A program made the position numbers and the translations under genes. A stretch of DNA of 64,000 nt from positions 1,178,001 to 1,242,000 of the forward strand of contig CP144172.1 in assembly GCA_039636865.1 (NCBI GenBank), given 5' to 3'. Of the stretch, positions 8,913-19,839 are shown piece by piece. The DNA comes from Dermatophilaceae bacterium Sec6.4. GTDB taxonomy: Bacteria; Actinomycetota; Actinomycetes; Actinomycetales; Dermatophilaceae. The notes under the pieces are model-generated. The model did not search any database. It saw only the letters and a list, made by a program, of their open reading frames with translations, and was not told the origin of the DNA. Position 1 is the first letter of the stretch, and every line of letters begins with the position of its first letter.

Positions 8913-9811
8913 CGATCGCGAGTTGTGGGGTTGCGCCGGGGTGCGCGTTCGAGTACCTCAAGGACGTCCCCGACGCAGATAGTGCCTTCGCCGTCCGGGA
9001 TGAGGTTCGGTGCGAACCAGGTCCTGCCGTCCCAGCGTCGGTGGCGGGCCATCGTCCGGATCGGTTCCTTGCCCTTGTGCAGGCGCTCGTCGATCGTCGT
9101 CATCACGCATCGTGCGGACGGCACGGGCACCCTGAATTCCACTGCACCGATCCGGATCCGGGACCAGGTGTCCTCCTCGAACGCAGCGATCGGCCCACTG
9201 ACCTCGATGTTCGCGCGGAATCGAGCAGCCGGGATCCGGACCGGCTCTTCGCCACGTTCGCTCGTGGTCTCATCGACCCACTCCTGCAGGCGGCGCACCG
9301 ACGGATCGGTGACCAGGGTGAGGGGAAAGCCGTCGGCGAACGCGGTGTAGTCGCCGGGCCTGCTGTATTCCGGGTCCAGACGTCTGGCGGCCGGGTCGTG
9401 GCACCACACCAGATGCAGGTCCGCTCGACCGATTGCCTGTTGCAACCAGTCGTCAACGTCGCTCCCTGCTGACCGTGCCGTGAGGGGCGGATCGGAGAAC
9501 ATCCGGACCTGGGTAGCCCCGTTCTCAGGGTAGGAAACCACCATCGGGTGCATTCCGGGGGCGGTCAACTGCAGATCGTGCTGCACACCGGTTCCGCGGT
9601 TGTCCGCGACGATCGCGAAGAGCGCGGGTAACTCGCGAGCCGAGACGAGGTCGCCGCCACCATCGACGACCATCCATTCGCGATCGCCGATCAGCCCTGC
9701 CCGGGTCACCTGCGCGGACTGCACACCCCGGATGGCGGTCGATTTCACCGGGTGGATGCGCAGCCCGGTCACCTCGATGGCAGTAGGTAGATCGTCGCTC
9801 ACGGGGGTCAC
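8909..9811 (-). CDS. MOSC domain protein
   Basis: 300 residues. The MOSC N-terminal beta-barrel is LRIHPVKSTAIRGVQSAQVTRAGLIGDREWMVVD. The MOSC domain covers about residues 140-290, with its conserved cysteine in SARCVMTTID. The family includes eukaryotic mARC amidoxime reductases and moco-sulfurase C-termini, which bind molybdenum cofactor. The exact reaction here is unknown. It is the last gene of a leftward group with fumarase, carbonic anhydrase and the SCO6745-like gene. The window also encodes a moco-dependent oxidoreductase at 30187-31944. Confidence 0.88.
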   Translation of the reverse strand: MTPVSDDLPTAIEVTGLRIHPVKSTAIRGVQSAQVTRAGLIGDREWMVVDGGGDLVSARELPALFAIVADNRGTGVQHDLQLTAPGMHPMVVSYPENGATQVRMFSDPPLTARSAGSDVDDWLQQAIGRADLHLVWCHDPAARRLDPEYSRPGDYTAFADGFPLTLVTDPSVRRLQEWVDETTSERGEEPVRIPAARFRANIEVSGPIAAFEEDTWSRIRIGAVEFRVPVPSARCVMTTIDERLHKGKEPIRTMARHRRWDGRTWFAPNLIPDGEGTICVGDVLEVLERAPRRNPTTRDR

Positions 9812-9855
9812 TCCTCGATCGATGTCTTGATCCGGTCGGTCAGGCAGGGTGGTCC

Positions 9856-10764
9856 TCAGGCCTTCTCGACCCGTTTGACGGTGCCGGGCAGCATGCCGGC
9901 GTCGATCACGGCTTTGACGAACGGTCGGCAGGCGCTGACCAGCTCGGCTGCATCCGCAACTTCGGCGTACGCGCCGGCAGCGGCGTCGTCGGTAGCTTCC
10001 TCGAGAGCCGCATACAACTCGGCTCCGAGCGGGCTGATCGTGCCGTCAGCATCCAACAGACCCCGATCGGTGAGCGCCGCGAGCGCGGCGTCCCACTCCT
10101 GGGTAGACCAGCCGCGCGACTTACGGGAGAAATCGCTACCCAGGGCGCGGCGGCGCAACGCCGGGTCTGGGTGCGGTGACTCGTGGAAGGCCAACGCCTG
10201 CACGCCGCTGAGACCGGACTGCACCAGTGCTGCGATGTGGCCGTCGCCGCGGTATTCGCGCAATGCCGCGAAGCACTGCCACAGTGCCAGGTGCGGTTCG
10301 TCGGGCACAGGGGTAACAGACCACGCGGCTGCCAGGGGGCGCCCGGCGTAGCTCAGACCAGCCGCGATCTCGCCGAAACGGCGCGCGAGCGCAGGCAATG
10401 ATGGGTCCTCGCACAGCGGGCCGAGTGCTTCCCGCAGGGACCCTTCGATGGCTTCCAGGTGGAGCCGGTACAGCCGGTCCAAGCCGTACTTCCTCGCCTC
10501 CTGCCAGGCGGGCTCGACCGCGGCCGGGTTGAAATTGAAGAAGGTCGCCGAGACACATGCGGCGGGACAGTCGCCGAGCGGGGCACCCCGCCCGCCGAGA
10601 TACCGGGCCATCGAGGACAGCCCGGTGCGCTGCTGCTGCTCGCGGATGGCCGGGTTGAAGTAGGCGATCACGTGAAGTGGCTCGACGCTCTCATAGACCG
10701 AGCGGGCGAGCCGACGTTCGGCTGCGTTGTACCGAAGGGGTATCCGGGAGAAGTCAGAAGGCAC
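9856..10764 (-). CDS. SCO6745-family protein of unknown function
   Basis: 302 residues. It matches the actinobacterial family that begins with a helical VEPLHVIAYFNPAI segment, then YLGGRGAPLG and VSATFFNFNP, and ends with a winged-helix-like C-terminus (LTDRGLLDADGTISPLGAELYAALEEATD). I know of no proven function. The C-terminal third resembles a helix-turn-helix without a clear DNA-binding role. It lies 33 bp downstream of the carbonic anhydrase gene and 44 bp upstream of the MOSC gene, so it is probably in one operon. Confidence 0.75.
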   Translation of the reverse strand: MPSDFSRIPLRYNAAERRLARSVYESVEPLHVIAYFNPAIREQQQRTGLSSMARYLGGRGAPLGDCPAACVSATFFNFNPAAVEPAWQEARKYGLDRLYRLHLEAIEGSLREALGPLCEDPSLPALARRFGEIAAGLSYAGRPLAAAWSVTPVPDEPHLALWQCFAALREYRGDGHIAALVQSGLSGVQALAFHESPHPDPALRRRALGSDFSRKSRGWSTQEWDAALAALTDRGLLDADGTISPLGAELYAALEEATDDAAAGAYAEVADAAELVSACRPFVKAVIDAGMLPGTVKRVEKA

Positions 10765-10797
10765 GTGGTGATCCGATCTGTGAGGGGGTGCTCGCGG

Positions 10798-11288
10798 TTA
10801 GAAGTGCTGGTCCAGTAGGCCGGTGTCGACGTCGTAGAGAAATCCGCCCACCTGCACCCGGTCACGGATCAATGGGTGGGTGCGCACCTTCGCGACATCC
10901 TCGGCGAGGGACTCCAGCTGGTCCGCCACCACGTGGAACCGCTGCCAACTGGCATCGACACCGGCTGAATCGGCGACCTGCTCGCGTAGCTCGCGCTCGG
11001 TGGAGGTCGAGACCGCGCAACGGGTGTGCGGGATGACCAGCACGCGCTCGACATTCAACAGGTGGGCACACATGACGAGAGCTTCCAGCGCTGCGTCGGT
11101 CACCCGGCCGCCGGGGTTGCGGAAGATCTTCGCGTCACCGGGTGCCAGCCCGACCATCCGCAGCGGGTCGATGCGCGAATCCATACACGTGACGATGGCG
11201 ACACCGGCAGCCGCGACGCCGTCGAAGCCACCCAGGGTGAAGGTGTCGGCGAACTGCCGATTGGCACGCAGGAGGTCATCGAATCCGC

Positions 11289-11292
<4 letters not shown>
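10798..11292 (-). CDS. Beta-class carbonic anhydrase
   Basis: Interconverts CO2 and bicarbonate. 164 residues, the short actinobacterial (Rv1284-like) form. Zinc ligands are visible: Cys and the Asp-Arg dyad in TCMDSRIDP, then His and Cys in PHTRCAVST. Many members have HTDCG where this one has HTRCA. The ATG overlaps the fumarase TGA (ATGA), so it is translated with fumarase. This links bicarbonate supply to central metabolism. Confidence 0.88.
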
Positions 11293-12986
<1,694 letters not shown>

Positions 12987-13238
12987 CAGCCGGTTTCTCC
13001 CTCGTGTGGAGTTGTCTGTGGACGCTTTCGGCCAGAATATGCCGTCGCAGGGCTGCGCCGGCGGTATCGAACGGAAGAGCCGCCCGCTCGATACCGCTGG
13101 GTAGGTACCGATTGTGCAACGTTCCGGGCGCAACGGTGACGCCCGCTTGCCCCCGAAGGCAGTGCCAACAACAGTGATGGCTGTCACAATCGAGTGGATC
13201 GGGTATCCGGTGCGCCCCAAATCTAGGAGTCATCTTTC

Positions 13239-14552
13239 ATGAGAAGACACTCATCTGGTCGCCGTGGGCTCGCCCTGGCAACTGCGGGGGTCATGCTCGC
13301 CTCGCTGGGTCTTGCTGCCTGCGGAAGTAGCAGCAGCGCCAGCGGGACCAAAGCCCTGACCTGGTACATCAACCCGGACATCGGAAATACCGACCCCAGC
13401 AAGGGCGGTCAGGCCTCGTTGGCCCAGATCTGCTCTAAGGCCTCGGGCGGGAAATACAACATCAAGGTGCAGTTGCTTCCGAACAGCGCCAGTGATCAAC
13501 GGATCCAGTTGCTGCGGCGCCTCGTCGCCAACGACAGTTCAATGGATCTGATGAGCATGGACCCGGCCTTCGTGACCGAGTTCGCCTCTGCTGACCTCCT
13601 GGCCCCGGTCCCGGCGAGTATGGACAAAGAGTTCAAGGCCGACCGGGTGGACTCGGCCATCAAGGGCGCGACGTTCGACAACAAGTTGATCGCGGTGCCG
13701 TTCTGGGCCAATACCCAGCTGCTCTGGTACAGCAAGAAGGTCGCCAAGGCTGCCGGCCTCGACATCTCCGTCAACAACCCGGTCACCTGGGCGCAGGTCA
13801 TCGACGCAGCCAAGAAGGAAAAGAAGCAGATCGGTGTACAGGCCAAGCTGTACGAGGGATATTCGGTCTGGATCAACGCGTTGATCGCCGGTGCAGGCGG
13901 CAAGATCGTCGACAATCCGGCCGCCACCGCTGTCGATACGAAGCTCGGCATCAACAGCCCCGCCGGTAAGGACGCCGCCAAGATCATCTCCACGATCGCC
14001 AACTCTGGCCTCGGAGGACCGGCGATGGGTTCCTCGGATGAGACGGCGGCACTGGCACTGTTCCAGAGCAAGGCCGCCGCATTCCTGGTCAACTGGCCCT
14101 ACACCTACGCCGCGTTGACGGGTGACAAGAGCGACGTCGGCGCTGCTGTCTATCCGCGCACCGTGGCCGGCAAGGACGCCGCGCCGCCGTTCGGCGGTAT
14201 CGACCTCGCGGTCGGCAAGAGCAGCAAATCCCCCGAGGTGGCCTACCAGGCCGCCGCCTGTATCACCAACGAAAAGAACCAGGCTGCCTACATGGCCGTC
14301 GCCGGTAACCCGGCGAGCCGTAAGGCTGCGTTCACCGATCCGGCCGTGCTGAAGGCGTTCCCGAACGGCATCGCAGCGACCATCCTGAAATCACTGGGTA
14401 CCGCTACTCCGCGACCGTTGTCGCCGTACTGGGGTGACATCTCCACGGGTCTGCAGCAGCAGTTCAGCCCGCCGAGCTCGGTGAATGCAAACACGCCCGT
14501 CAAGGCGCAGAAATTCATCACGAACGTCTTGAAGGGGAAGGCACTGCTGTGA
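13239..14552 (+). CDS. lpqY: Sugar ABC importer, lipoprotein substrate-binding subunit (LpqY-like)
   Basis: 437 residues. A lipoprotein signal with LAAC places the lipid-anchored Cys at about residue 28. The mature protein is an extracellular solute-binding family 1 fold; LPNSASDQRIQLLRRLVAND and FWANTQLLWYSKK resemble mycobacterial LpqY, the trehalose-binding protein. The start is well set by TAGGAGT upstream. A possible promoter is TGTCAC (13182-13187), N16, TATCCG (13204-13209). Other alpha-glucosides cannot be excluded as ligand. It overlaps the first permease by 4 nt. Confidence 0.85.
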   Translation: MRRHSSGRRGLALATAGVMLASLGLAACGSSSSASGTKALTWYINPDIGNTDPSKGGQASLAQICSKASGGKYNIKVQLLPNSASDQRIQLLRRLVANDSSMDLMSMDPAFVTEFASADLLAPVPASMDKEFKADRVDSAIKGATFDNKLIAVPFWANTQLLWYSKKVAKAAGLDISVNNPVTWAQVIDAAKKEKKQIGVQAKLYEGYSVWINALIAGAGGKIVDNPAATAVDTKLGINSPAGKDAAKIISTIANSGLGGPAMGSSDETAALALFQSKAAAFLVNWPYTYAALTGDKSDVGAAVYPRTVAGKDAAPPFGGIDLAVGKSSKSPEVAYQAAACITNEKNQAAYMAVAGNPASRKAAFTDPAVLKAFPNGIAATILKSLGTATPRPLSPYWGDISTGLQQQFSPPSSVNANTPVKAQKFITNVLKGKALL

Positions 14553-15511
14553 GCACTGTCGAAGACACCAAGACCGGAGCTCGCTCCGCTCGCCGCGGTG
14601 AGAAGAAACCGCAGATATCGGACCGCACCAGAGGTGAGCGCAAGCTCGGCTGGAAGCTGGCGGGGCCGGCATTCCTGGTGATGATCCTGGTGACGTTCTA
14701 CCCGATCGCCTATGCGCTGTACCTGTCGTTGTTCAACTACCGGTTGACCGACCCCGCCGCGCGCAAGTTCGTGTGGTTCCAGAACTACATCACCTCCCTG
14801 AGTGACCCGTTGTTCTGGAAAGCCACCGGCATCACGGCGCTGATCACCATCATCACCTTGATCGTCGAGCTGGTGTTCGGTATGGCGATCGCCATGGTGA
14901 TGAACAAGATCGTGCTACCGCGCAAGACGCTGCGCACCATTGTGCTGATCCCGTACTCGATCATCACCGTGGTCTCGGCGTTCTCCTGGCTCTACGCGTT
15001 CAAGTTCGACACCGGATTCGTCAACCACTGGTTGCACTTCCTGTCCTTCGGGGCGTTCGATCCGACCTACAACTGGTTCGGCGGAACCTGGTCCTCACTG
15101 ACGATCATCTGCCTGTCGGAGATCTGGAAGACGACGCCCTTCATGTCCCTGCTCCTGCTGGCGGGATTGGCCCAGGTCGACCAGTCGATGGAGGAGGCCG
15201 CGAAGGTAGACGGTGCCTCCTGGTGGCAGACCCAGGTGAAGGTGGTCTTCCCCAGCATGAAGGCGGCCATCATGGTTGCCGTGGTTTTCCGGGCTCTGGA
15301 TGCCTTCCGCATCTACGACAACCCCTATGTGATGACCGGTGGTGCCAACAACACCGACACCCTCTCGATGCTCGTCGGTCGAGAAACGGTCACCCGAGCC
15401 GAGATCGGAATGGGTTCGGCGCTCGCTGTGCTGTTGTTCATTTTCGTGCTCATAATCGCCGGGGTGCTGGTCCGCGGCTTCAAGGTCGACCTGACGGGGG
15501 ATAAGAACTGA
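14549..15511 (+). CDS. sugA: Sugar ABC importer permease (SugA/MalF-like)
   Basis: 320 residues with about six membrane segments. The permease coupling loop has EEAAKVDGASWWQTQVKVVFPSM, which contacts the ATPase. GTG start overlapping the lpqY stop (GTGA). The cytoplasmic N-terminal ~40 residues are basic. It forms the heterodimeric channel with the next gene. Confidence 0.88.
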   Translation: MSTVEDTKTGARSARRGEKKPQISDRTRGERKLGWKLAGPAFLVMILVTFYPIAYALYLSLFNYRLTDPAARKFVWFQNYITSLSDPLFWKATGITALITIITLIVELVFGMAIAMVMNKIVLPRKTLRTIVLIPYSIITVVSAFSWLYAFKFDTGFVNHWLHFLSFGAFDPTYNWFGGTWSSLTIICLSEIWKTTPFMSLLLLAGLAQVDQSMEEAAKVDGASWWQTQVKVVFPSMKAAIMVAVVFRALDAFRIYDNPYVMTGGANNTDTLSMLVGRETVTRAEIGMGSALAVLLFIFVLIIAGVLVRGFKVDLTGDKN

Positions 15512-16371
15512 TGGACACCAACGTCACCAACAAGACCAAGTGGGGTCTGGCCGGGATCTCGATCCCGATCATGCTGTGGACCTTGATTCCGATCCTGTGG
15601 ATTCTGGCGACCTCGCTCAAGAGCACGACCGCGCTCGCAGACCAGGGCGCCAACGTCTTCGGAAACTTCTGGCCGAAGAACATCTCGTGGGAGAACTACA
15701 GTCTGATCTTCACCGGGGGAGCCAAGGACCTCTTCGTCCCGGCGTTGTGGCACTCCGTGGTCGTCTGTCTGGCCGCCACCGTCATCAGTGTGGTGCTCGC
15801 GACGTTCTGCGCCTACGCGATCGCCCGGTTGGAGTTTCCCGGCAAGAAGGCAATCCTGCTCACCGCGCTCACCGTCTCGTTCTTCCCGGTGATCGCGATG
15901 GTCACCCCGTTGTTCAACCTGTGGCGCATCCTGGGCCTGTTCGACACGTTGCCCGGGTTGATCATTCCCTACATCACCCTCACGCTGCCGCTGTCGATCT
16001 GGATCCTGACGGCGTTCTTCCAGCAGATCCCGTGGGAGATGGAACAGGCGGCTCAGGTCGATGGAGCAAGCAGTTGGGAGGCGTTCGTGAAAGTGGTCGC
16101 GCCGCTGGCACTCCCAGGTGTTTTCACGACGGCGATCATTGCCTTCTTCGTAGCCTGGAACGACTTTGTGTTCTCCAGTAACCTGACCGCGGCTCGAGCT
16201 CAGACCGTCCCGGCGGCGTTGAACTCCTTTACCGGGGCCAGTCAGTTCACCCAGCCCACCGGTGCGATCTGCGCTGCAGCAGTCGTCGTCACCATCCCCG
16301 TCGTCATCTTGGTGCTGGTCTTCCAGCGTCGGATCGTCGCCGGACTCACCTCCGGTGCCGTCAAAGGCTGA
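15511..16371 (+). CDS. sugB: Sugar ABC importer permease (SugB/MalG-like)
   Basis: 286 residues, six predicted membrane segments, coupling loop EQAAQVDGASSWEAFVKVVAPLALPG. Its ATG shares one base with the sugA stop (TGATG), so translation is coupled. It ends in the basic cluster RRIVAGLTSGAVKG as in MalG-type permeases. Confidence 0.88.
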   Translation: MDTNVTNKTKWGLAGISIPIMLWTLIPILWILATSLKSTTALADQGANVFGNFWPKNISWENYSLIFTGGAKDLFVPALWHSVVVCLAATVISVVLATFCAYAIARLEFPGKKAILLTALTVSFFPVIAMVTPLFNLWRILGLFDTLPGLIIPYITLTLPLSIWILTAFFQQIPWEMEQAAQVDGASSWEAFVKVVAPLALPGVFTTAIIAFFVAWNDFVFSSNLTAARAQTVPAALNSFTGASQFTQPTGAICAAAVVVTIPVVILVLVFQRRIVAGLTSGAVKG

Positions 16372-16404
16372 CCGTCCTACTCACAGCAAGAAGGAGCAAC
16401 ACTC

Positions 16405-17682
16405 GTGTCAAGCATCAAGCTCAAGAATCTCGTCAAGAAGTACGGCGACGGCTTCCCTGCGGTCAACGATGTCTCGCTGGACATCGCCGACGGCGAATTC
16501 ATGATCCTCGTCGGACCGTCCGGTTGCGGCAAGTCCACGTTGTTGCGGATGGTCGTCGGCCTCGAGGACATTACCGGCGGTGACCTGGAGATCAATGACA
16601 AGCGGGTCAACGACCTGGCCCCGCGCGATCGCAACCTGGCGATGGTCTTCCAGAACTACGCGCTCTACCCGCACCTGACCGTCTTCGAGAACATTGCGTT
16701 CCCGCTGCGTCTCGCCAAGGGCAAGTTCACCAACGAGGAGATCAAGGCGAAGGTCAATACCGCGTCGGACATGCTCGAGCTCGGTGAGCACCTGGACCGC
16801 AAGCCCGCCAACCTTTCCGGTGGGCAACGCCAGCGGGTGGCTATGGGTCGCGCCATCGTCCGCGACGCCGATGCATTCCTCTTCGACGAGCCGCTGTCCA
16901 ACCTGGACGCCAAGCTGCGCGGTCAGATGCGTACCGAGATCGCGCGTATGCAGCGTCGGCTCGGTTTCACCTGCCTCTACGTCACGCACGACCAGACCGA
17001 GGCCATGACTCTGGGTGACCGGGTGGCCGTGTTGAAGAAGGGCGTTCTCCAGCAGTGCGCCTCGCCGCGCGAGCTGTACGAACAGCCGGTCAATATCTTC
17101 GTGGCCGGCTTCATCGGATCGCCGCCGATGAACTTCCTGCCCGCGCAGGTGGAGGGTGACACCCTCAAGTTGCCCATCGCCGACGTCAAGCTCACCGGTG
17201 AGTTGGCAGAAAAGGTCAAGGGCAAGAAGGCCGTCATCGTCGGTCTGCGCCCCGAGCACATCAAAGACACCTCGCTGGGCGACACCATCAACAACGCTGT
17301 CTCGTTCACGTCGATCGTCGACGTGCGGGAATGGTTGGGCAATGAGCAGTATGCCTACATCCCCTTCGAGCCGGACCCCTCCATGCAGAAGACGCTGGAG
17401 GAATTGGACCGCGACCTCGACGGCGAGGGCATGCGTACCCAGATGGTCGTCAACCTCGACGCCCGCTCGCGGGTGCGTGAGGGCGAGGAGGCCCATCTGG
17501 CCTTCGACCCGTCCCTGATGCACGTATTCGACCCCGAGACCGGTGACTGTCTGACCCGCGACGACGAGCTTGCAGCCGAAATCGCGAGGGACAACGAAGA
17601 GCAGCGCAAGGCCGCATTGGAGCGGGCCCGTTCCATCGAAGCCCGAAGTGCCGAGGAGAAGGCACCGAAGCAGGCTTCATGA
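16405..17682 (+). CDS. sugC: Sugar ABC importer ATPase (SugC/MsmK/UgpC-like)
   Basis: 425 residues, GTG start. Walker A GPSGCGKST (about residue 39), signature LSGGQRQRVAMGRA, Walker B DAFLFDEPLSNLDAKLR, switch His in THDQTEAM. A C-terminal TOBE/OB regulatory region (GLRPEHIKD) is longer than usual and ends in a charged coiled-coil-like tail of about 45 residues (many E, A, R). Energises the LpqY-SugAB importer. A strong terminator follows. Confidence 0.92.
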   Translation: MSSIKLKNLVKKYGDGFPAVNDVSLDIADGEFMILVGPSGCGKSTLLRMVVGLEDITGGDLEINDKRVNDLAPRDRNLAMVFQNYALYPHLTVFENIAFPLRLAKGKFTNEEIKAKVNTASDMLELGEHLDRKPANLSGGQRQRVAMGRAIVRDADAFLFDEPLSNLDAKLRGQMRTEIARMQRRLGFTCLYVTHDQTEAMTLGDRVAVLKKGVLQQCASPRELYEQPVNIFVAGFIGSPPMNFLPAQVEGDTLKLPIADVKLTGELAEKVKGKKAVIVGLRPEHIKDTSLGDTINNAVSFTSIVDVREWLGNEQYAYIPFEPDPSMQKTLEELDRDLDGEGMRTQMVVNLDARSRVREGEEAHLAFDPSLMHVFDPETGDCLTRDDELAAEIARDNEEQRKAALERARSIEARSAEEKAPKQAS

Positions 17683-17706
17683 CCCGCTAATACCACCTGT
17701 TCGACG

Positions 17707-17748
17707 AGCACAGAGCCGGATCCTCCTTCGAGGGTTCGGTTCTGTGCT
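17707..17748 (+). terminator. Strong terminator of the sugar importer operon
   Basis: A 17-bp stem, AGCACAGAGCCGGATCC (17707-17723) with GGGTTCGGTTCTGTGCT (17732-17748), has three G-U pairs and an 8-nt loop. TTA follows. It lies 25 bp after the sugC stop. Confidence 0.8.
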
Positions 17749-17809
17749 TACCTGGAGGGGCGTCCCTGGTCTGCAGGGAGTTGTGACTGATCAGGGCAGG
17801 AGGTGCCCC

Positions 17810-18178
17810 GTGCCTGTCTGGTTTCAGTACGTGCTGGTGTGCACCGTGCCTACTGCGTTGATCTGGTCCCTCGTCGCTATTCCGAGGGGTCTGCACTGGT
17901 GGGCCCTTCGTCAACCCGACAGGCCCGCCAGCAGGGCGCCCATCGAGCGGTTGGTGGCCGATCTACGACGACTGAGTGCTGACCAGGACGCGGTGCGCAC
18001 CGGGTGGGAGCTACCGGCTCGGCATCGGCGACTCACCGCCATCGAGTTGGCCTATGACGACGTGCTGCTGGAGTGCTGCGACGCGCTGGAGATCGCGCAT
18101 TCCGGGTCCCCACCCCTTTCCCGGGAGCAGCGCCACGCTGTCGAGGTGGCTTTGTTGAGGTCAGGGTTGCGCTGGTAG
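17810..18178 (+). CDS. Small membrane protein of unknown function
   Basis: 122 residues from GTG 17810, which has an excellent AGGAGG 7 nt upstream; GTG 17783 is an in-frame alternative. One N-terminal membrane helix (about residues 5-27, VLVCTVPTALIWSLVAIP) is followed by a basic stretch. The cytoplasmic domain is helical (IERLVADLRRLSADQDAVRTG, RRLTAIELAYDDVLLECCDAL). I do not recognise a family. Similar short proteins occur in Micrococcales, but that is memory, not a search. Confidence 0.7.
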   Translation: MPVWFQYVLVCTVPTALIWSLVAIPRGLHWWALRQPDRPASRAPIERLVADLRRLSADQDAVRTGWELPARHRRLTAIELAYDDVLLECCDALEIAHSGSPPLSREQRHAVEVALLRSGLRW

Positions 18179-18216
18179 CGCCCTACCGGCAACGGGCAGA
18201 TCCTTAAGCTGATCGG

Positions 18217-18912
18217 ATGACGCAACGAGCAAAGTCCGTCCTGGTCACCGGAGGCACGCGCGGGATCGGCCGCGCGATCGCCGAAGAACTGTCGCCGACC
18301 CACGACCTGCTGATCGGCGGCCGCGATGAAGCTGCAGTGCTGCGGGTGTGCGCTCAGCTGCGGTCGGCGGTGCCCTTCGTCGCGGATCTGGCTGACGAGG
18401 AAGCGACATCGGCCGCTGCGGGGCGCATCGAGTCGCTGGATGCCGTGGTGCATTCGGCCGGACTACTCGGGCACGGCCGGATCACCGAACTGACGCGGGC
18501 CGACTGGCGCATGACGATGGAACTCAACGTGATCGCGGTCGCTGATCTGACGCGTCTGTTACTTCCGCAGTTGCGCAGCGCGCGCGGCCACGTGATCGTG
18601 ATCAACTCCGGCTCGGGGTACCGCTCCGGCGCCGGAGGCGGTCTTTATTCGGCGAGTAAGTTCGCGGCCAGAGCGTTCACCGACGCGCTGCGGGAGGAAG
18701 AGTCTGCCTCCGGTGTCCGCGTGACCAGCGTGCACCCGGGCCGGGTGGACACCGACATGCAACGTGAGCTCGTTCTCGCCGAAGGCGGGACCGACTACGA
18801 CGGCGACCGCTTCATCCGACCGGAATCCATCGCCCTCACCGTGCGTCTGGCGCTCGAGCTACCCGCTGACGCCGCGATGCACGAGGTATCAGTGCGGCCC
18901 GGGCCCCGCTGA
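18217..18912 (+). CDS. SDR family oxidoreductase
   Basis: 231 residues, classical short-chain dehydrogenase fold. Cofactor loop TGGTRGIGRAI at the N-terminus, NSGSGY around the catalytic Ser, and YSASKFAARAF holding the Tyr-Lys pair. Arginine in GGRDEAA after beta-2 suggests NADPH preference. Substrate unknown. The sequence TAAGCT (18205-18210) lies 6 nt before ATG 18217 with no Shine-Dalgarno, suggesting a leaderless transcript. Its 3' end overlaps the convergent pfkB-family gene by 24 nt. Confidence 0.88.
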   Translation: MTQRAKSVLVTGGTRGIGRAIAEELSPTHDLLIGGRDEAAVLRVCAQLRSAVPFVADLADEEATSAAAGRIESLDAVVHSAGLLGHGRITELTRADWRMTMELNVIAVADLTRLLLPQLRSARGHVIVINSGSGYRSGAGGGLYSASKFAARAFTDALREEESASGVRVTSVHPGRVDTDMQRELVLAEGGTDYDGDRFIRPESIALTVRLALELPADAAMHEVSVRPGPR

Positions 18913-19836
18913 GATCAGTTCGCTGCGGACCGGCGGGTTGGACCCCGCACGGGACACCGTGATCGCTGACGCCGCTATCGCCCGATCAACAGCTTCCAAC
19001 AGGACATCCCGGCCCGCCCCACGCAGGCGCTGGCGGGCTTCGACATCACCCAGCAGGCCGCTGTCCAACAGGCTGGACAACATGCCCGACATGAACGAAT
19101 CTCCGGCACCGACCGTGTCGATGAGGTCCACCCGCAGTCCGGGCACCTTGACGACCTCGTCGGCGCCGCTCAGATACACCAGCGCACCGTCTGATCCGAG
19201 AGTTGCCACGGCCAGCGACGGACCCAGTTGTGCCCACAGCCTGAGGATCTGCGTCAGGTCGACCTCAGCGCCGTCGTGCCCGTAGAGCCATTCGATGTCT
19301 TCGTCGCTGGCTTTGACGACATCGCTGAGGCCCACCAGCTCTTCGATACCGGAGCGGACCGAGGCTGCATCGCCGATGATCGTCGGTCGCAGGTTGGGGT
19401 CGAAGGAGGTCGTGCCTCGCGCTCGGTGGCCCACCACCGCATCCCGCACGGTGCTGGCACCAGGTTGCAGCACCGTCGCGATCGACCCGGTGTGCAGGTG
19501 ACCCGAGAGATGGGGCAGGGGAGGCACCGGGTTCCATTCCAGGTCGAAGGCGTAGGTCGCAGCTCCCGTGGGATCAAGGGTGGCTGCTGCCGTCGACGTG
19601 CGCGGTGATTCGGCACTGTGCGCGCCCAACCGCACCCCGTCATCGCGTAGCACCTGCTCGATCAACTCGCCGTGTACGTCCGCGCCGATGCACGTCGCCA
19701 ACGTCACGTCATGACCCAACCGTCGAAGGCCGATAGCGACATTGAGCGGCGAGCCGCCGACGTGCTCACGCACCGAACCATCGACACTGTGCACGATATC
19801 GATGAGTGCCTCACCGATGACGAGGTGGGAATCCAC
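18889..19836 (-). CDS. PfkB family carbohydrate kinase (fructokinase-like)
   Basis: 315 residues, ribokinase fold. The N-terminal motif is VGGSPLNVAIGLRRLG and the C-terminal ATP/anion-hole motif is DTVGAGDSFMSGML with the catalytic Asp. Closest in feel to fructokinases, but the sugar is not determined. It follows glpX after 3 bp, so the two leftward genes probably form an operon that joins sugar phosphorylation with fructose-bisphosphate chemistry. Confidence 0.88.
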   Translation of the reverse strand: MDSHLVIGEALIDIVHSVDGSVREHVGGSPLNVAIGLRRLGHDVTLATCIGADVHGELIEQVLRDDGVRLGAHSAESPRTSTAAATLDPTGAATYAFDLEWNPVPPLPHLSGHLHTGSIATVLQPGASTVRDAVVGHRARGTTSFDPNLRPTIIGDAASVRSGIEELVGLSDVVKASDEDIEWLYGHDGAEVDLTQILRLWAQLGPSLAVATLGSDGALVYLSGADEVVKVPGLRVDLIDTVGAGDSFMSGMLSSLLDSGLLGDVEARQRLRGAGRDVLLEAVDRAIAASAITVSRAGSNPPVRSELISAGPGPH

Positions 19837-19839
19837 AGG

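Noticed and set aside
11154..11181. Plus-strand CCATCC-N15-GCGAATC, a near match to the SigK-type promoter
   Set aside because: It lies inside the carbonic anhydrase coding region on the opposite strand, encodes the conserved [10 protein letters not shown] segment, and the next rightward gene starts 2 kb away.
13110..13135. LacI-type operator (TTGTGC ... GCGCAA) before the sugar importer
   Set aside because: Arms are imperfect and the spacing is unusual; no LacI-family gene is nearby.
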